DNA of 64,000 bases from the NCBI GenBank assembly GCA_002205965.3, contig NADL03000039.1, forward strand, positions 310,001-374,000. The letters run 5' to 3'. Source of the DNA: Kappaphycus alvarezii (taxonomy: Eukaryota > Rhodophyta > Florideophyceae > Gigartinales > Solieriaceae). A program made the position numbers and the translations under genes. Positions 43,803 to 55,400 of the stretch are shown here, in pieces; the stretch's first letter is position 1; every line of letters starts with the position of its first letter. Below the pieces are notes generated by a model. That model had not been told where the DNA came from and made no database searches. It was given only the letters and a program-made list of their open reading frames with translations.

Positions 43803-44604
43803 AGGCTCAAGCCTACCTTTAGTGGAGTTCGCCTTAAATATTTATATAATCTATACTTCGAATTTGTCGCCAAATTAAGAGAACATATGGAGTTGAAGGA
43901 CCTCACTCTTTAGTTGGAGGGGGCGAAGGAATTTGTGAAGTGATTTACAACAGTGGGTCCTTCTTATGTCTCCATTGCTCGGATGTACTGGCTTATTTAG
44001 TGGAGGCCATCGCGCCTATCCAACAGAAGGTAGCTTTGTGGTTATATCTGTTGGTCTTGTGGGCTATAATCAGGCAGCCTGATGAGTACCTACATGTATA
44101 CACAGAAACATATCAGGACAGAGGACCAGCGAAAAGAACTGTACAGTATCTGAAATTTCAAGGTATTTTTCAATTTGGTTGAGCGTACCAAATTCATAGT
44201 TTATTTTTTATTATTTGGGACACGCTGACAGTAATTATTTCAGCTATCATAAGAGTTCTGAGAGATTTAAAGTGCGATTCTGATTACTTTATATATTTTC
44301 ACGTCATTTCTACTCTGGCCGATAGATTGGGAGTTGGATACGTTACTTAGAATTTATACCAAGGAATTATCTTCCTCACAGTCATTCTAGTCGACCTATT
44401 TCCCTTAAATGTATTTTGTGGTATTCATTTGTACTGTTGAGACTAAAGAGCTAGCAAGAAAGTCAACAAAGCTGCCTAATCCGCTTTCAATAGGAAAGGC
44501 ACACAAGCTGAGAAGAATTTCAAGTGTAGATTCAAAATGCTCAGAACTTCGAGGTCAATTTCTCCACCTAAGAACCATTTCATTTATGTTACTCAATCAG
44601 TATA
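43803..44604. other. No gene seen
   Basis: Two short plus-strand open frames (43940-44182, 44409-44609) without recognisable motifs. The second ends where the inverted copy of the dispersed repeat begins and could be a remnant of the coding tail seen beside copies 1 and 2, but I cannot align it. Confidence 0.4.
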
Positions 44605-44800
44605 AGTGATAGACCCTGATATTTTTATACCCACTTGTAGACCCCTCACCCTTAGACCCTAACCACTTCTCCGTTTCTCGCAAATATACTTCGTCAGCAC
44701 TTTTGTAGATTAAAACATTTCGGATCTAGGAAAATTTGTTCTTAGAATTTCATTCTCGACGATTAATTACTATCACAGTCCATGAGGTGATCTCCGTGCA
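44605..44800 (-). repeat. Dispersed repeat family, copy 4 (partial, inverted)
   Basis: The plus strand here matches the reverse complement of copy 1: AGACCCTGATATTTTTATAC, CACTTGTAGACCCCTCACCC, CCACTTCTCCGTTTCTCGC, CAGCACTTTTG, TTGTTCTTAGAATTTCATTC and TTAATTACTATCACAG. Only the half without the TATA-like motif is recognisable. It is close to the 3' end of the left-facing Ty1/copia remnant. Confidence 0.6.
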
Positions 44801-45024
44801 TAGAGATTGTTTCCGGCCAATTATTTCTCGAGCATGGCGTCTAAGGGTGAAAAGTAAGAGGTATCAATATTATTGAAGCCATACATAGAATATTTTGGTT
44901 TCAATACTTTTCTGGAATTCGGGCTTGGCAGACAGTACGGCCATTCTAAATCAATAAAAAAGGATATAGAAGCGCAAAATTCCGCCTCCCGGAACCTTGA
45001 ATAGAAATTTGTTCTTACATTGCC

Positions 45025-46070
45025 TCATGGATTGCGTCGGTCAAAGCATTTTGTTATGATGTTTTTTGTAAGCAAATGGCAAAGAACGGGATAATAATAG
45101 ACTTCAGGCAAGAGTTGGATCACCTCTGATGAGCGTCTGTACCTGCTCCATATGGTACCAGCTTCTATGTTCCCATCTTCATAATAAAAGATGGGATCGA
45201 ACCTTTGCAAAGCTTTTGACAGGATGAGATAGAAGCCAAATATGGCACGACCGCAATTTCTTTTGCAGAGATAAGCCAGATCCCAAGAGATGAGTTTTTC
45301 GCCCTTGGGATTGGATAAAAACTGAAATTCTATGCATACCTCAGATTACAGAACTCTACCTGTATTTGTTCTGACAAAGTCCTCTATCATCCGGTCGACC
45401 TCTTCCGAGCCTTCTTCGGTGGAGAACGTAGCATTTTTCGCAACAAACGGTTTTACGTTGGTCTATATGGGAACTTCGGATATATGGTAAGGCTAATCAA
45501 AATCTAGAAATAATTTTCAGTTGTTCAGGAGGGATAATTGGTCTCAGCTGCCATACATATTTCCATAAAGCAACCTTTTTTTCTAGCATGGAAGATAAAC
45601 AGTTATGATGAAAAATAGACTTTAAAAATTAAAAATACATACAATTTTTGCGCCGATGGTTGTTAACGAAATTATAAAGAAGAAAACAGGATATGGAAGA
45701 CAGAAAAGGATCTGGAAGATTCCCATAATAATTTTCGAAGCTCAGGGTAATCACAGAGCCTGCTTCTGCCTTTCTGAGTGTAATGTTAATATTCTTACGA
45801 GTCTATAAGTACGATCTAGGGTTTGAATCCTCGTCAGGCTATGTGAAGTACATCTCGAGATGGAGCCTTCTTAACTTCGTCATCTGCTTCGCACAAGCAG
45901 AAAGCGCACCATAATCAACCTCACAGGAGATTAAATCAATGTTGGTTTGCAACTTCGATGACCAGTAGATCGAGCTTCCATTTATGCATTCAATTATTTT
46001 GGACGTAGAGGGCATGGTCTTCCTGTAACCTGCCCAGTCAGCGTAGCTGAATCCATTGAGCGGAAAATAT
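45025..46070 (-). pseudogene. Copia RNase H remnant in two parts
   Basis: The right part (about 46070-45850) is open for over 70 codons: LNGFSYADWAGYRKTMPSTS, CINGSSIYWSSKLQTNIDLI and CEVDYGALSACAKQMTKLRR. These correspond to GYSDADWAG, RKSTSGY, LGGGxISWxSKxQ and STxEAEYxAL of the family. The left part (45210-45025, FYYEDGNIEAGTIWSRYRRS, QLLPE) matches the final helix and strand, YHFxRExVxxGxIxLxY. An unaligned insertion lies between them. Confidence 0.8.
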
Positions 46071-46249
46071 CGCCTTGCAGTAAAAAGGACTGGATTTTGA
46101 GCCTATCAGCGGTATAGCTCACCACCCGCTTGCCAAGTGCAAGTTGCCGCATTGTGGTTGCGTGCATCTGCCTTGACAGAATCCCACAGGCGAAAGAGAG
46201 GTCAGGTCAGGAGCAAATGGCGTAGTAAATTATACCACTGAGACGTGAG

Positions 46250-46900
46250 CGGTAGTGTTCTCGATCACGACAGGAAAGGAGTACGTCATCATCTTGGCGG
46301 AGGGAGATCGGAGTTGAGGGCAATGGGAGCCAAGACGGGTTTGAGATGTGATAACTAATATTCCATGAGTATTCTTTGAAGATAGTCCTTCTGAGTGATT
46401 TGTAATGACGTCTGCAGTTCTCTCGGGGTCCATCAAATGAAGTATTTCAGTTGACCAAGTATTTTAACCTTGAAAATTTTTGAAAACTGGTGCTAGATGG
46501 AAGTAAGGAGCCATTGATAATTGAGAGCGAGAGCTAAATCATGGAAAAAAATGACTATGATAGTGAATTCCGATTTTCGGCGAAACAAGTAAAGGCTTTT
46601 GTCAATATTTAATTAGACAAAACCGAGAGATGTGACTTTCTTATGGAAGAGGGATCTCTATATCGCCACTTATTGCTTTGATAGTGAATTTCCGAGCAAG
46701 ACAGCGCATCTAAGGGATTCTTCAACGCCGCTAGAACTAGTCAGTTGTCTCGCCAGGACAGGAACGTACAAGGCTCCGTAGAGGTAAGCGCTCAAGGTGT
46801 TAACGCCTTCAAGAAGTAAGTCCTGGCCGTCTACTTTGGCAATCAACATTGTGATGGTTTCATTACAAACATCAGAAGCACATATAGCCTGAGGGTCCAA
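46250..46900 (-). pseudogene. Copia reverse transcriptase remnant
   Basis: YLYGALYVPVLARQ and VLLGNSL (46900-46670) match AYLxGxLxxxVYMxQP and LLxKSLYGLKQ. Further on, IVIFFHDLALALN (about 46540) stands where YVDDLLIAG should be, so the catalytic Asp pair is reduced to HD. HQFSKIFKVKILGQLKYFI, RELQTSLQITQKDYLQRILM and LKPVLAPIALNSDLPPP follow as in intact copia RT. Confidence 0.8.
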
Positions 46901-47099
46901 ATTCCGGTACGCTAGCTGTTCATATCCTCAAAACAACAGTGAGCCTTTACACATTCTTCACTTCAAGCCAGAGGTTTTTTGGGTACGTAAATCCCAAATA
47001 AACACCAGGACTGGTCTCCGGGCTTGAAGATGTGGTAGCCCCATGTTTTCCTCTCTCTCAGGGCTTTTCCTTCTCTGTCAATAGCCGCAGTACTCTCGG

Positions 47100-47560
47100 T
47101 TACTTGTACGCTTCTGTGAAGATAGCTGGTTTCTGGTACAGACGAGTCTTCACTTCCCCCGTAGAACAGCCGCTGCGAGACGCGACAGCTGCCGCGTACT
47201 TCTTTATGGCCTTAAATGTGTTCTCAGAAGGTGATTCTAGCGATTCAAAAGCCAGCGGCACAAAATCCCATGCTAACCTTGATCGTCCGGGCAGGACCTC
47301 GACTGGAATGGCAGCCACTTTTATGGTTAGGTTCCTCTTCTTCGGCTTATCTGCTGCGTTGGCAACGGCTCGAGCTTCTCGTGCTACCATTGACATATAG
47401 CACTCCTGGAATGGCGAGTATAGGGTGATGTAGTAGGCTACTAGGAGAAGGGACGGGTGCTCTATGCGTCGGGCCACGGGTGCACCAGAATATCAGCAAG
47501 TCGCGCATTCAGTCCAGAGAGTAGGTATTTGTACGAGGGATCAGATGGTCTCTCGTCTTT
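47100..47560 (-). mobile_element. LINE fragment nested inside the copia element
   Basis: The minus strand carries RLADILVHPWPDA, then ITLYSPFQECYMSMVAREAR, VEVLPGRSRLAWDFVPLAFE and FKAIKKYAAAVASRSGC. It aligns with the restriction-like endonuclease region of the 38-41 kb LINE (RPDI...FDVTFVNPL, AELPGRNRLVPVPF, FSVVKELARTVATRAME) but is far from identical, so it is a different subfamily. It occupies the place of the copia integrase core. Confidence 0.65.
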
Positions 47561-48188
47561 GATTTCAAAGATCGAGGGACCTGGGAATGATGGGTGAAAG
47601 CGCATCAGAGATGTGGTCGTCAACAGGAATTTGGGCTTTTGAAAGCGATTGATCCCAGTATGTCTAAGCGTTTCGTGCCACTCCTTCACGGATGTGGTAT
47701 TTTTGATGGGGTTTGAATTAAAGTTAGCTGTTAGTCCAGCTATGAATCTTACGAAGATCAAGGTTTTAGTCTTGTTCGTGTTGAACTTAGATGTCAAGTT
47801 GAGTAGTTCGTACTCGTTCCTTTGAGTTCAGTGACTTTGGATAGTTCAACCTACATATATGCAGTTCTAAATCACTAGCTCTAGTACGTTGCTGAGGTAA
47901 TCACCTTCACACAACAAATTTTGTAAGTGCATATGCATTTGATATTGAAAATGCCTCGCTGTGACCAAATGCGGGTGCTTCCATGTCTAAATGACCAACC
48001 TGTATAATTTATGCAATTGTATGTAAACCTAACAACGGAAGGGTTGAAGCCGCTGTTTTGCCGAGGCTAGTGGTTGATGAGTTTAGATGACGTTATAGTG
48101 GGCTGGGAATGGAAAGAGGCCATATTAGACTAGCTGTTCATGCAGTAACTTTCCAGTCGTCTTTCAAATAGACGGTATCAATTCTAAT

Positions 48189-48970
48189 CTAATTAGTTGT
48201 GAAATTCAACTTTGACGAAGGTTTGGATTCTCGAAAGGGAAACAACGTTTTGCTGAATCTTGGAGTATGCTTTGCTTCAATATCCAAGACAAGTTTTCTT
48301 CTAAAGGGAGTTGATAGATCATGGGAAATTATTCCTCTTCCTACAATAGGCGAGGCACTATTGCAAGTGTAGAAATTTGGACATGAGTTGGTGCAATATT
48401 TCTTGAAGCAGTATGGGTTCAAAACGAAGACATCTTTCCCACCGCTGTCAAGCCAAGTATCTATTCTGCGAGATGAAGGTTTGTGTGCAGGGAAGGCAGT
48501 CTTGACACAAATTCTCAGGGTGCAGGGGGAGGAAAGCCTTCTAACTGGTGAAGATTGTCTACATCCCGAACCTAATCTCTGAAGCGCCTGCTATGTCTTA
48601 GATTCTTCAAAGACTGGGAAGGACGATTGTCTGAGTTCAAATTCCTTGGGTTCCTTCTGTTCTTCGAGTGTCTGCACTTGGACCTGTTTTCAATATATAT
48701 TTTGAGCTCTACGTTCTGCTTTTACATACCCTTTTTGATGGCAGTTACAGCATTCAACATCAGTTGAGCCTTGGTGTTTACCTTTCGTGCGAAAGTAAAT
48801 GGATTCAGATTAACAATGGCTTTCTTCTGTGAAGACCTTTGCCCAATCTCTGCCTTTAAAAGTATCTTCAATGCATCGTACCATAACTTCTGGGAGTCAG
48901 AGAGAACTGCAATGAACGCAAAACCTTCCGACAGACTCCTTGTAACCCAACCACCTTTTTCGCTCCTCAC
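48189..48970 (-). pseudogene. Copia gag zinc knuckle and protease remnant
   Basis: SDSQKLWYDALKILLKAEIG (gag helices) is followed, after a frame change, by GKHQGSTDVECCNCHQKGYV. This is a CCHC knuckle (normally CxNCxxKGHxKxxC) with His and the last Cys mutated. Then DTWLDSGGKDVFVLNPYCF gives the aspartic protease active site DSG, followed by ASPIVGRGIISHD and FRRKLVLDIEAKHTPRFSKT, matching the GxGxV and LxxVLYVPxLxxNL stretches of copia protease. Confidence 0.8.
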
Positions 48971-49430
48971 GGAAAGGACAGTTCAAGAAGGCTTAGTTGA
49001 GAAATATTCTCTCAAAATCTTTCATCTGTGTTTATAACTCGGAGTCTTCCTTCAACTTGATTCTCTTCAGCTTGTCTCGTAGGTCAGATTGGTCTGGATA
49101 TTATCATATGATAAATTTCTTCCAACTTTAGCTCAAAACGTCTAGAAGTTGCGCCATTAATCAAACAGAGCTGATGTAAATCAAGGTTTCTTCACCAATG
49201 TTCAAACCCCAATGAGATCGATCCCTGGAATCATATTTCCGAAATTTTTTGCGAGCGGCAGCAGACATCGACTTGAAATCATCATTTTATTCCAGAACCA
49301 TACGGAATAATTTGATCAAGAATGAAGAGCTTAGTCACATACAGGCGCCAAGCGGGATAGTCCTTGGCATTCTTGAGCTTTGGTATTTGGAATTTCGACT
49401 GTTCCCGGCAGAGATTCATGACTGATTCCC

Positions 49431-52400
49431 TTGTTGTAGTACACAAATAAGTAGCTCAGAACTGTTATACTTATCACTAATGTTCTCCAGAACTGGAGTT
49501 AGAACCAGAAATATCAAGAGCACTAAAAGTTTAAATTTTAATGGCACGAAAGTTTGAACCACTGTGTTGTAGTACAGGCTGAGAACTCCAACTGGGTCAC
49601 AGATGCCAAGTCGAAACACCGTGGTAAAAAGGGAGCGTTTTGGTATTACTAACTCACGGTGATGCTACCATGTGAATAAATGAGGGTCAGATCATTTTCC
49701 TTCTAGTCGAAAAAAAAGGAAAAAACTATCAGACTAAATACACAGCGGGAAATAAATGTTCCAACCACAACACACGGCGGTGAAGGGGCTACCCAGGGTT
49801 CACGGAGTTCAAGTTACTACGCTTCCGAGCCAATCAAATAATTCCTCATGGGCGTTCTGCCACGTGTATGGTACAGTACTTATCACAGTTAGCTTCGAAA
49901 ACTTTTCATTGCTTAGCTATAATTCGATTCTCCCCCTCTAGTTTTACTAGTAAACTGTGGTTGGCACGAATAATACCTCATTACTGCAAAAAGTTCTGCA
50001 ATTTGGCCCACGTGTATATGTTCGTATGCATTGTGGCATGTGTATCTGGGGTACCACCAGTCCGCTAATCCCTGTGAGTCATCTAATTTAAGTGTATTTC
50101 CTCGTAAAGAGTTGTTTGAGCCTTTAAAATTCTGACCTTTCGCACCTACAAGGGCTGTATCCGTACCTATACACCCTCAATGCATCCTTTTTAGAGACTC
50201 TTTTTGTGTTTTGGAATGTTCTCATATACCGCCAACGGAAAAGGCAGGTCGGTCGCGTGTTTTATTAAATGAAAATTTTGATTCCATATTGTTTTTGTTC
50301 GAATTTATAATATACTACACTTTTAATCAGTAACTACAAAAGCATATAATGTACAACCATATTGATTTCCGCAGCATTGGCCCAAGCCCGCATTTCTTCA
50401 GGTAGCGCGCCTTTTTCTCAAAGGCTTTTTAATACGGCAGCCTAAGTTTAAACAAGGGTAACTACTGCGCCATCTTAAGTTTTTGATGTTCTTTTCCCTC
50501 TCATTTTGATAGTAATCAAGGATTATTCCCGGTTCACATTAGGTGACATTCTTCTTACGAAAATTGATTTCCAAGATAGGGAGGGAAGGGGGGCCAGAAG
50601 TAGCTGCTCATTTCCATGCTTCCAATGTTTCAAGACTTCCTAGAGAGACATCTCTTCTTTCGTTATTTAGCGAGCTGCTAACTAAGCGATCTATTTATTA
50701 CCATACATAGTAGGGACTTGAGTGTCCCAGATGCTATTCTAATCGGTAAGGAAATATGAGAGCTATAACTAATCTGGGTCAATCTTCGTGACTAATTTGT
50801 CCTAAGATGTTATTATGTAGCCCTTCTCTGGACTCAGTTTATTTTCACGCTTAGTCATGGACTTTTTGACGATGGTGGGGACAGAGACCCTGTGGTCACA
50901 AAAGATGTCCTATTTTGTCATTTGGTCTCAAGTTGAGTTTGAGTATGTATATGACTGCACCGTCTATAATCAAATTTATGTATGGGAGTTTGCGAGCCTT
51001 GACGGTAGGAAGTTGGCTAATTATACATCTATGCAATTAAAGTATTTGAAAGGAGTTCCAGAGAGATCGCGATTATTGTTCAATATATTTCGTTGACTGA
51101 TAATCAAAACTGGAGAGAGATAAAAAACTGCTACCACAGGCAAGGTATGCAGTATCTGACTAATTTGCTTTCCAAGGATAATGTATTTTGCTAAACACAA
51201 AATGTATGCTAAATCTATCCAGTAGTTATAATTTATGATTGTACGAGGGTATAACTTACAAAACAACAGCAGTAGAGTAAGGAATACTTTATTAAACTTC
51301 TGTCAGATTTTTATAAAGGAGCCCTTAGAGAGTAATAGATTTTTAAATATTTAAAATAAACTTTCTATGTAGGTCCATTAATCTCTCAGCAGAGATGCGC
51401 GTATGATTGGGATCTTGAGAAAACAGTTATATCTGTGTACCACCAGTGAAAAAAGCAGCTTTGTCGAGCATCTACACCAAAAATGTCATTGAACATACTT
51501 TTTGAGGAACTTGAAGCTATGATTAATTGGGAAAGATTCAAGTGTCGCCCCTGTACATGATAGTGTGTCCTTTTGCAAAAAATATCATGAACTTGTAAGC
51601 ATATATGCAATCATTATGCCCTTGCAGGTCTCTATAGCTTCAAGAGATGGAGTACGCTACCTTCTCAAATACCAGATCTTTCAAATTGCTAGAACTATTT
51701 TTAGTAGCTGATTATCGTGAACAGATACTCAGAAATACCCTAATTTTTCTTTTTGTACAAAAGGTCCTTTCAGTAACCGTTAACATGAATCTAACACTGT
51801 ATTAAGAAACTTTTCTAATGAAAATTAACCCCGACACCATTGAAGGCTACGAACTGTACCCAGACAACAGTGCAAGACAGATTATCCTACCAATTTATTC
51901 TGAGCAGATGATATAAAGCAGTCATAGAGAGCTTGCCTACTTCACGAAACTTCTTACCCTGACCAATCAGAATTTCATTGATGCCTCTCCTCGAATGCAG
52001 CAATTGAGTTTTTTCTTGGTTCTCAGTTCTCTCAGTCTCAATGATAAGTGCTATATGTTCCTCATAGCCTTGAAATTTTATAATTTAAGGTAAATTCTTT
52101 TAGATTAACTTTGAATTCATTTTTATACCTACAAATTTTCACTGTTATTGATGACTATTTTTCATGGAAACCGTGGTCCGGTGCTACGCTTAACTGATAA
52201 AAAACATCAGCCAAAAACTTCGATATCCATTTACTTTTGTGATTTCTTATTCCCATAATCTTTTAATCAAATATATCGTGATAAAGTTATCAAAGACTTA
52301 AGTAAAACGCTGAAATCATTTAGAGCTACCCAAAAGAAACTTTATTACTTCAAGAAAAACATGCAGTTGAACTTGTTATTGTGGACCTTTGAAAGTTACT

Positions 52401-55400
52401 TTTTGGCTTAGTCAATACGGATAACCAAACAAATGGCTTCCAATCCGATCCAAAGATGTTAATAAATCATGGTGTCACGACAATACTTGACTAAACTCGA
52501 GCACTCGGATCATACTAATCTAAGTGTCCGATTTACTGAATATTTATCTAATTAAGATAATAACGATGTCTATTTCATGAACAGTTTGAGGCGGGATTAA
52601 TACAGAAGACTTACTTTTCTGTAGACTCTACAGCGTATGTATCCATCAAATATAATAATGAGACCAGTTCGGACTGCAAATTCGCAAAAAGCCAATCTCA
52701 CGGATATCTTCAAAGTAGTTTAGAAGTCTAAGAATGAGTACTACCGTCGCGAACTACTTTCATCTGTTGTTCAACACCAACGTTGTTTTTGTGGATTTCT
52801 TATTCCTGATAGGATTAAATCTGTTAAAATAAGCTAAACAGGTAAAATATTCTCCTAATATGAACCACTTTAGAAGACTCATGGCTGATGAATCTTTCTG
52901 ATTTTTCCCTTGTACATATTTACGTCGGCTAGGCAGTTAATTTGGTGTCATGATGGCTGATTTGAGAAAAATAAACTGCACTTTTTATTATCCACATCCA
53001 AAACTAATATATCCTGTCATGCCCCGAGCTGGTCTAGATTAGAAGTCGTTAAAATTTCCATTGCATCTCGAAAAAATTTCATTGACTTGTGCACTATTTT
53101 TAGGTAATTTGGAACAGCCATATTCATTTGTAATCTCACTGCATATTTAATTGTGTATTGTAGTTCCGCAATAAGTATGAATGTCATAAAGTCGGAAAGA
53201 AATACAGCGGAAAATGTCTTAATCAATTACAAAAAGGTTATAGCGGCTTCATATCTCAATAAACAATCGGAAACAGAGACTTACACTGCATTCCTTCGAA
53301 TATGGGTATCTAAATGAATCTGTCTATTTGAAGTCTTTGTCACTGCTAGGGGTACTCAATTTAGGCATGAATAGTTGAAGAAAACTTTTCAGGCAGGTGA
53401 AATCTAGTAATAATCCACTTTTTTTTGGAAGCCACAACACAATACGTGTCCTGAGAAGCTACAAGTATCAGATTTGACCAGTATACAATCAAGAATAGTT
53501 TAGTAAAAACTCGACGAAACCAAAGCAAGCCTAATGTACATCTAGTTCCACAGTACAAAGTTTATCACAAACAAAACTACACGTAGGAATAATAAAAGCT
53601 TAAGTCTTGCTAAACCTAAGGGAATAATAATTCCTAAATAGTGCAGGATTTCAAAATAAATTGCAGAACTTTCTTACAATAATATTCGTTTCTAATTTTT
53701 AGCTGCTTAGTCCTTATTTGACTGGAACTAGAGTTAAATAATGATAAGACAAATTTGTCTTATGCACACTTTGGTTAGTATCTTTTCACAATATTAGTAT
53801 GATTGAATATTTTAGCACACCTTGCAATTCCTCTTTTTCATCTTTTTGATTCTTATGGTTCTTTCTTTACTGCGAGTAGGACGACTTCAAAGAGAAATGG
53901 TGTTTCAAAGACCTTTAATTTATAACCGAAAAAGGAACTTCATAAATCTCATTCGAGTATCGATCCTGCTTGGATTGCAGTAAAAATTGTCTTTTTTAGC
54001 ACACAAAATGCGGCCAATGTCGAATATAAGCCCTTTTTCGTTCTTCTAAATCTATATACGCAGAGAATAGCCATTTTTATTCAAAACAGGAGGCCCTTAA
54101 TATCGCTTCATCAATTTTTTACAGAAGGCACTCGAATCTATAACCACAGACGGAGTATTCTTTTGGTATTTGAAGTGCATATCTTCCGAAGATTTAATTC
54201 CTCGAAATGAGATAAATTCGAAGAAATAAGATCGATCTTGCACATGTCGAGTTAGATGTACGAGGATCCATCTATTAACGTTTTAATTACATCAACCTAC
54301 ACTGATCTAGCACGGAAGGCAGTCTTATGAGTACTGACTCGATTTGATAGATAGAAGGTTTAAGCCGAAATTATAAAACCAAAAATCAGCACTGGATATA
54401 TTCATGATGCAAAAATTTACATAGTGAATAGATAAATAAATCAGTAAATTCTGGACAAAAGTAGTCTCAATCGATTTAGAGATTTCTAAAATTCCAAAAA
54501 GGGCCAATTTTAGTACCTGATATTTCAAACCTGCAGCATCTTAGATTTTTATTGTAACCATATCTTATTTTGCATAAAAATGTTCGAAAATGTCGTTTCG
54601 GTTTATTTTTTCCTTTACAAAGTTCATCCTATTGGAGCCCTGTTTCAATCGAATAAGTTAATGTCTTTTTCGTTGAAGAAATGTAAACTTTTTATCGCTC
54701 AAAATGGTTAACTGAGGGCAATCATCATTTTTTTCAAACAAATATCGAGAAAACGTGACTGAAACGCAGCAAATAGAGTCTTTCCATTTTCAGCTATGAG
54801 AAATTATATATCTACACTGCCGTTTACTGCTTAGTGTGGCTCAAAAAGAGAATAGATATAGTGAGGCAACCACATTCTCAGAAATTCCACAGAAGAATTA
54901 TCACGTAATGCTGACATGTATACGGAATTATAAAATCACTGAGTTTTTTTCCACTCTTTACATGTAAATAAAGAAAAAAAGAACTTGAAATGTAGTATAG
55001 CTCAAAAAATGAAATAGAGATTTGGGGTGAAATATATTCAATTAAATTTGAGGCAAAATATAAAGATAGTCGCGCAACTGAATATCGTTTTCCGGTAGGG
55101 AGCTAAAAAAATCAAACTTTTAATGAGCAGACCAAACTTTTCGAGAATAGGACTTGGAAATAAAAACGTTTTTCAAAATTTAAGACAAAAATCAGGTACG
55201 ATGCATGTTTTTTATTGGAATGGCAAGATATATGTCAGAAAACTGCTAATAATGTAATTTAATTATGGCCCATACTATATATATAATATAGAATATATTA
55301 TGGGCGTCTTCCATCGAATCAAAAATTGATAAAATTTGACAACTAGGAAGCAATGGGCACATATCAATTAGATGTGCGACTCAAAGATATTTTCTAAGAA

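Larger units (their letters stand above)
45025..49430 (-). mobile_element. Decayed Ty1/copia retrotransposon
   Basis: Reading leftwards: gag N-terminus (SKFQIPKLKNAKDYPAWRLY, about 49405-49345), gag helical part (48970-48790), zinc knuckle (about 48770-48730), protease (about 48450-48190), the start of integrase (VKEWHETLRHTG, about 47690-47655), reverse transcriptase (about 46900-46250) and RNase H (46070-45840, tail 45210-45025). This is the Ty1/copia order. Each part carries stops or frame changes. The integrase core is replaced by a LINE fragment (47100-47560), and about 600 bases of unrelated sequence separate the two RNase H parts. LTRs not recognised. Confidence 0.85.

Noticed and set aside
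45757..45840. tRNA-like fragment: AGCCTG and CAGGCT ends and a B-box-like GGTTTGAATCC
   Set aside because: There is no A-box (TRGCNNAGNNGG), the T-stem has only two or three good pairs, and no anticodon arm can be folded.
45781..46436. Minus-strand ORF 46230-46436 as a separate gene
   Set aside because: Part of the copia RT region, in the frame next to the QITQKDYLQRILM block.
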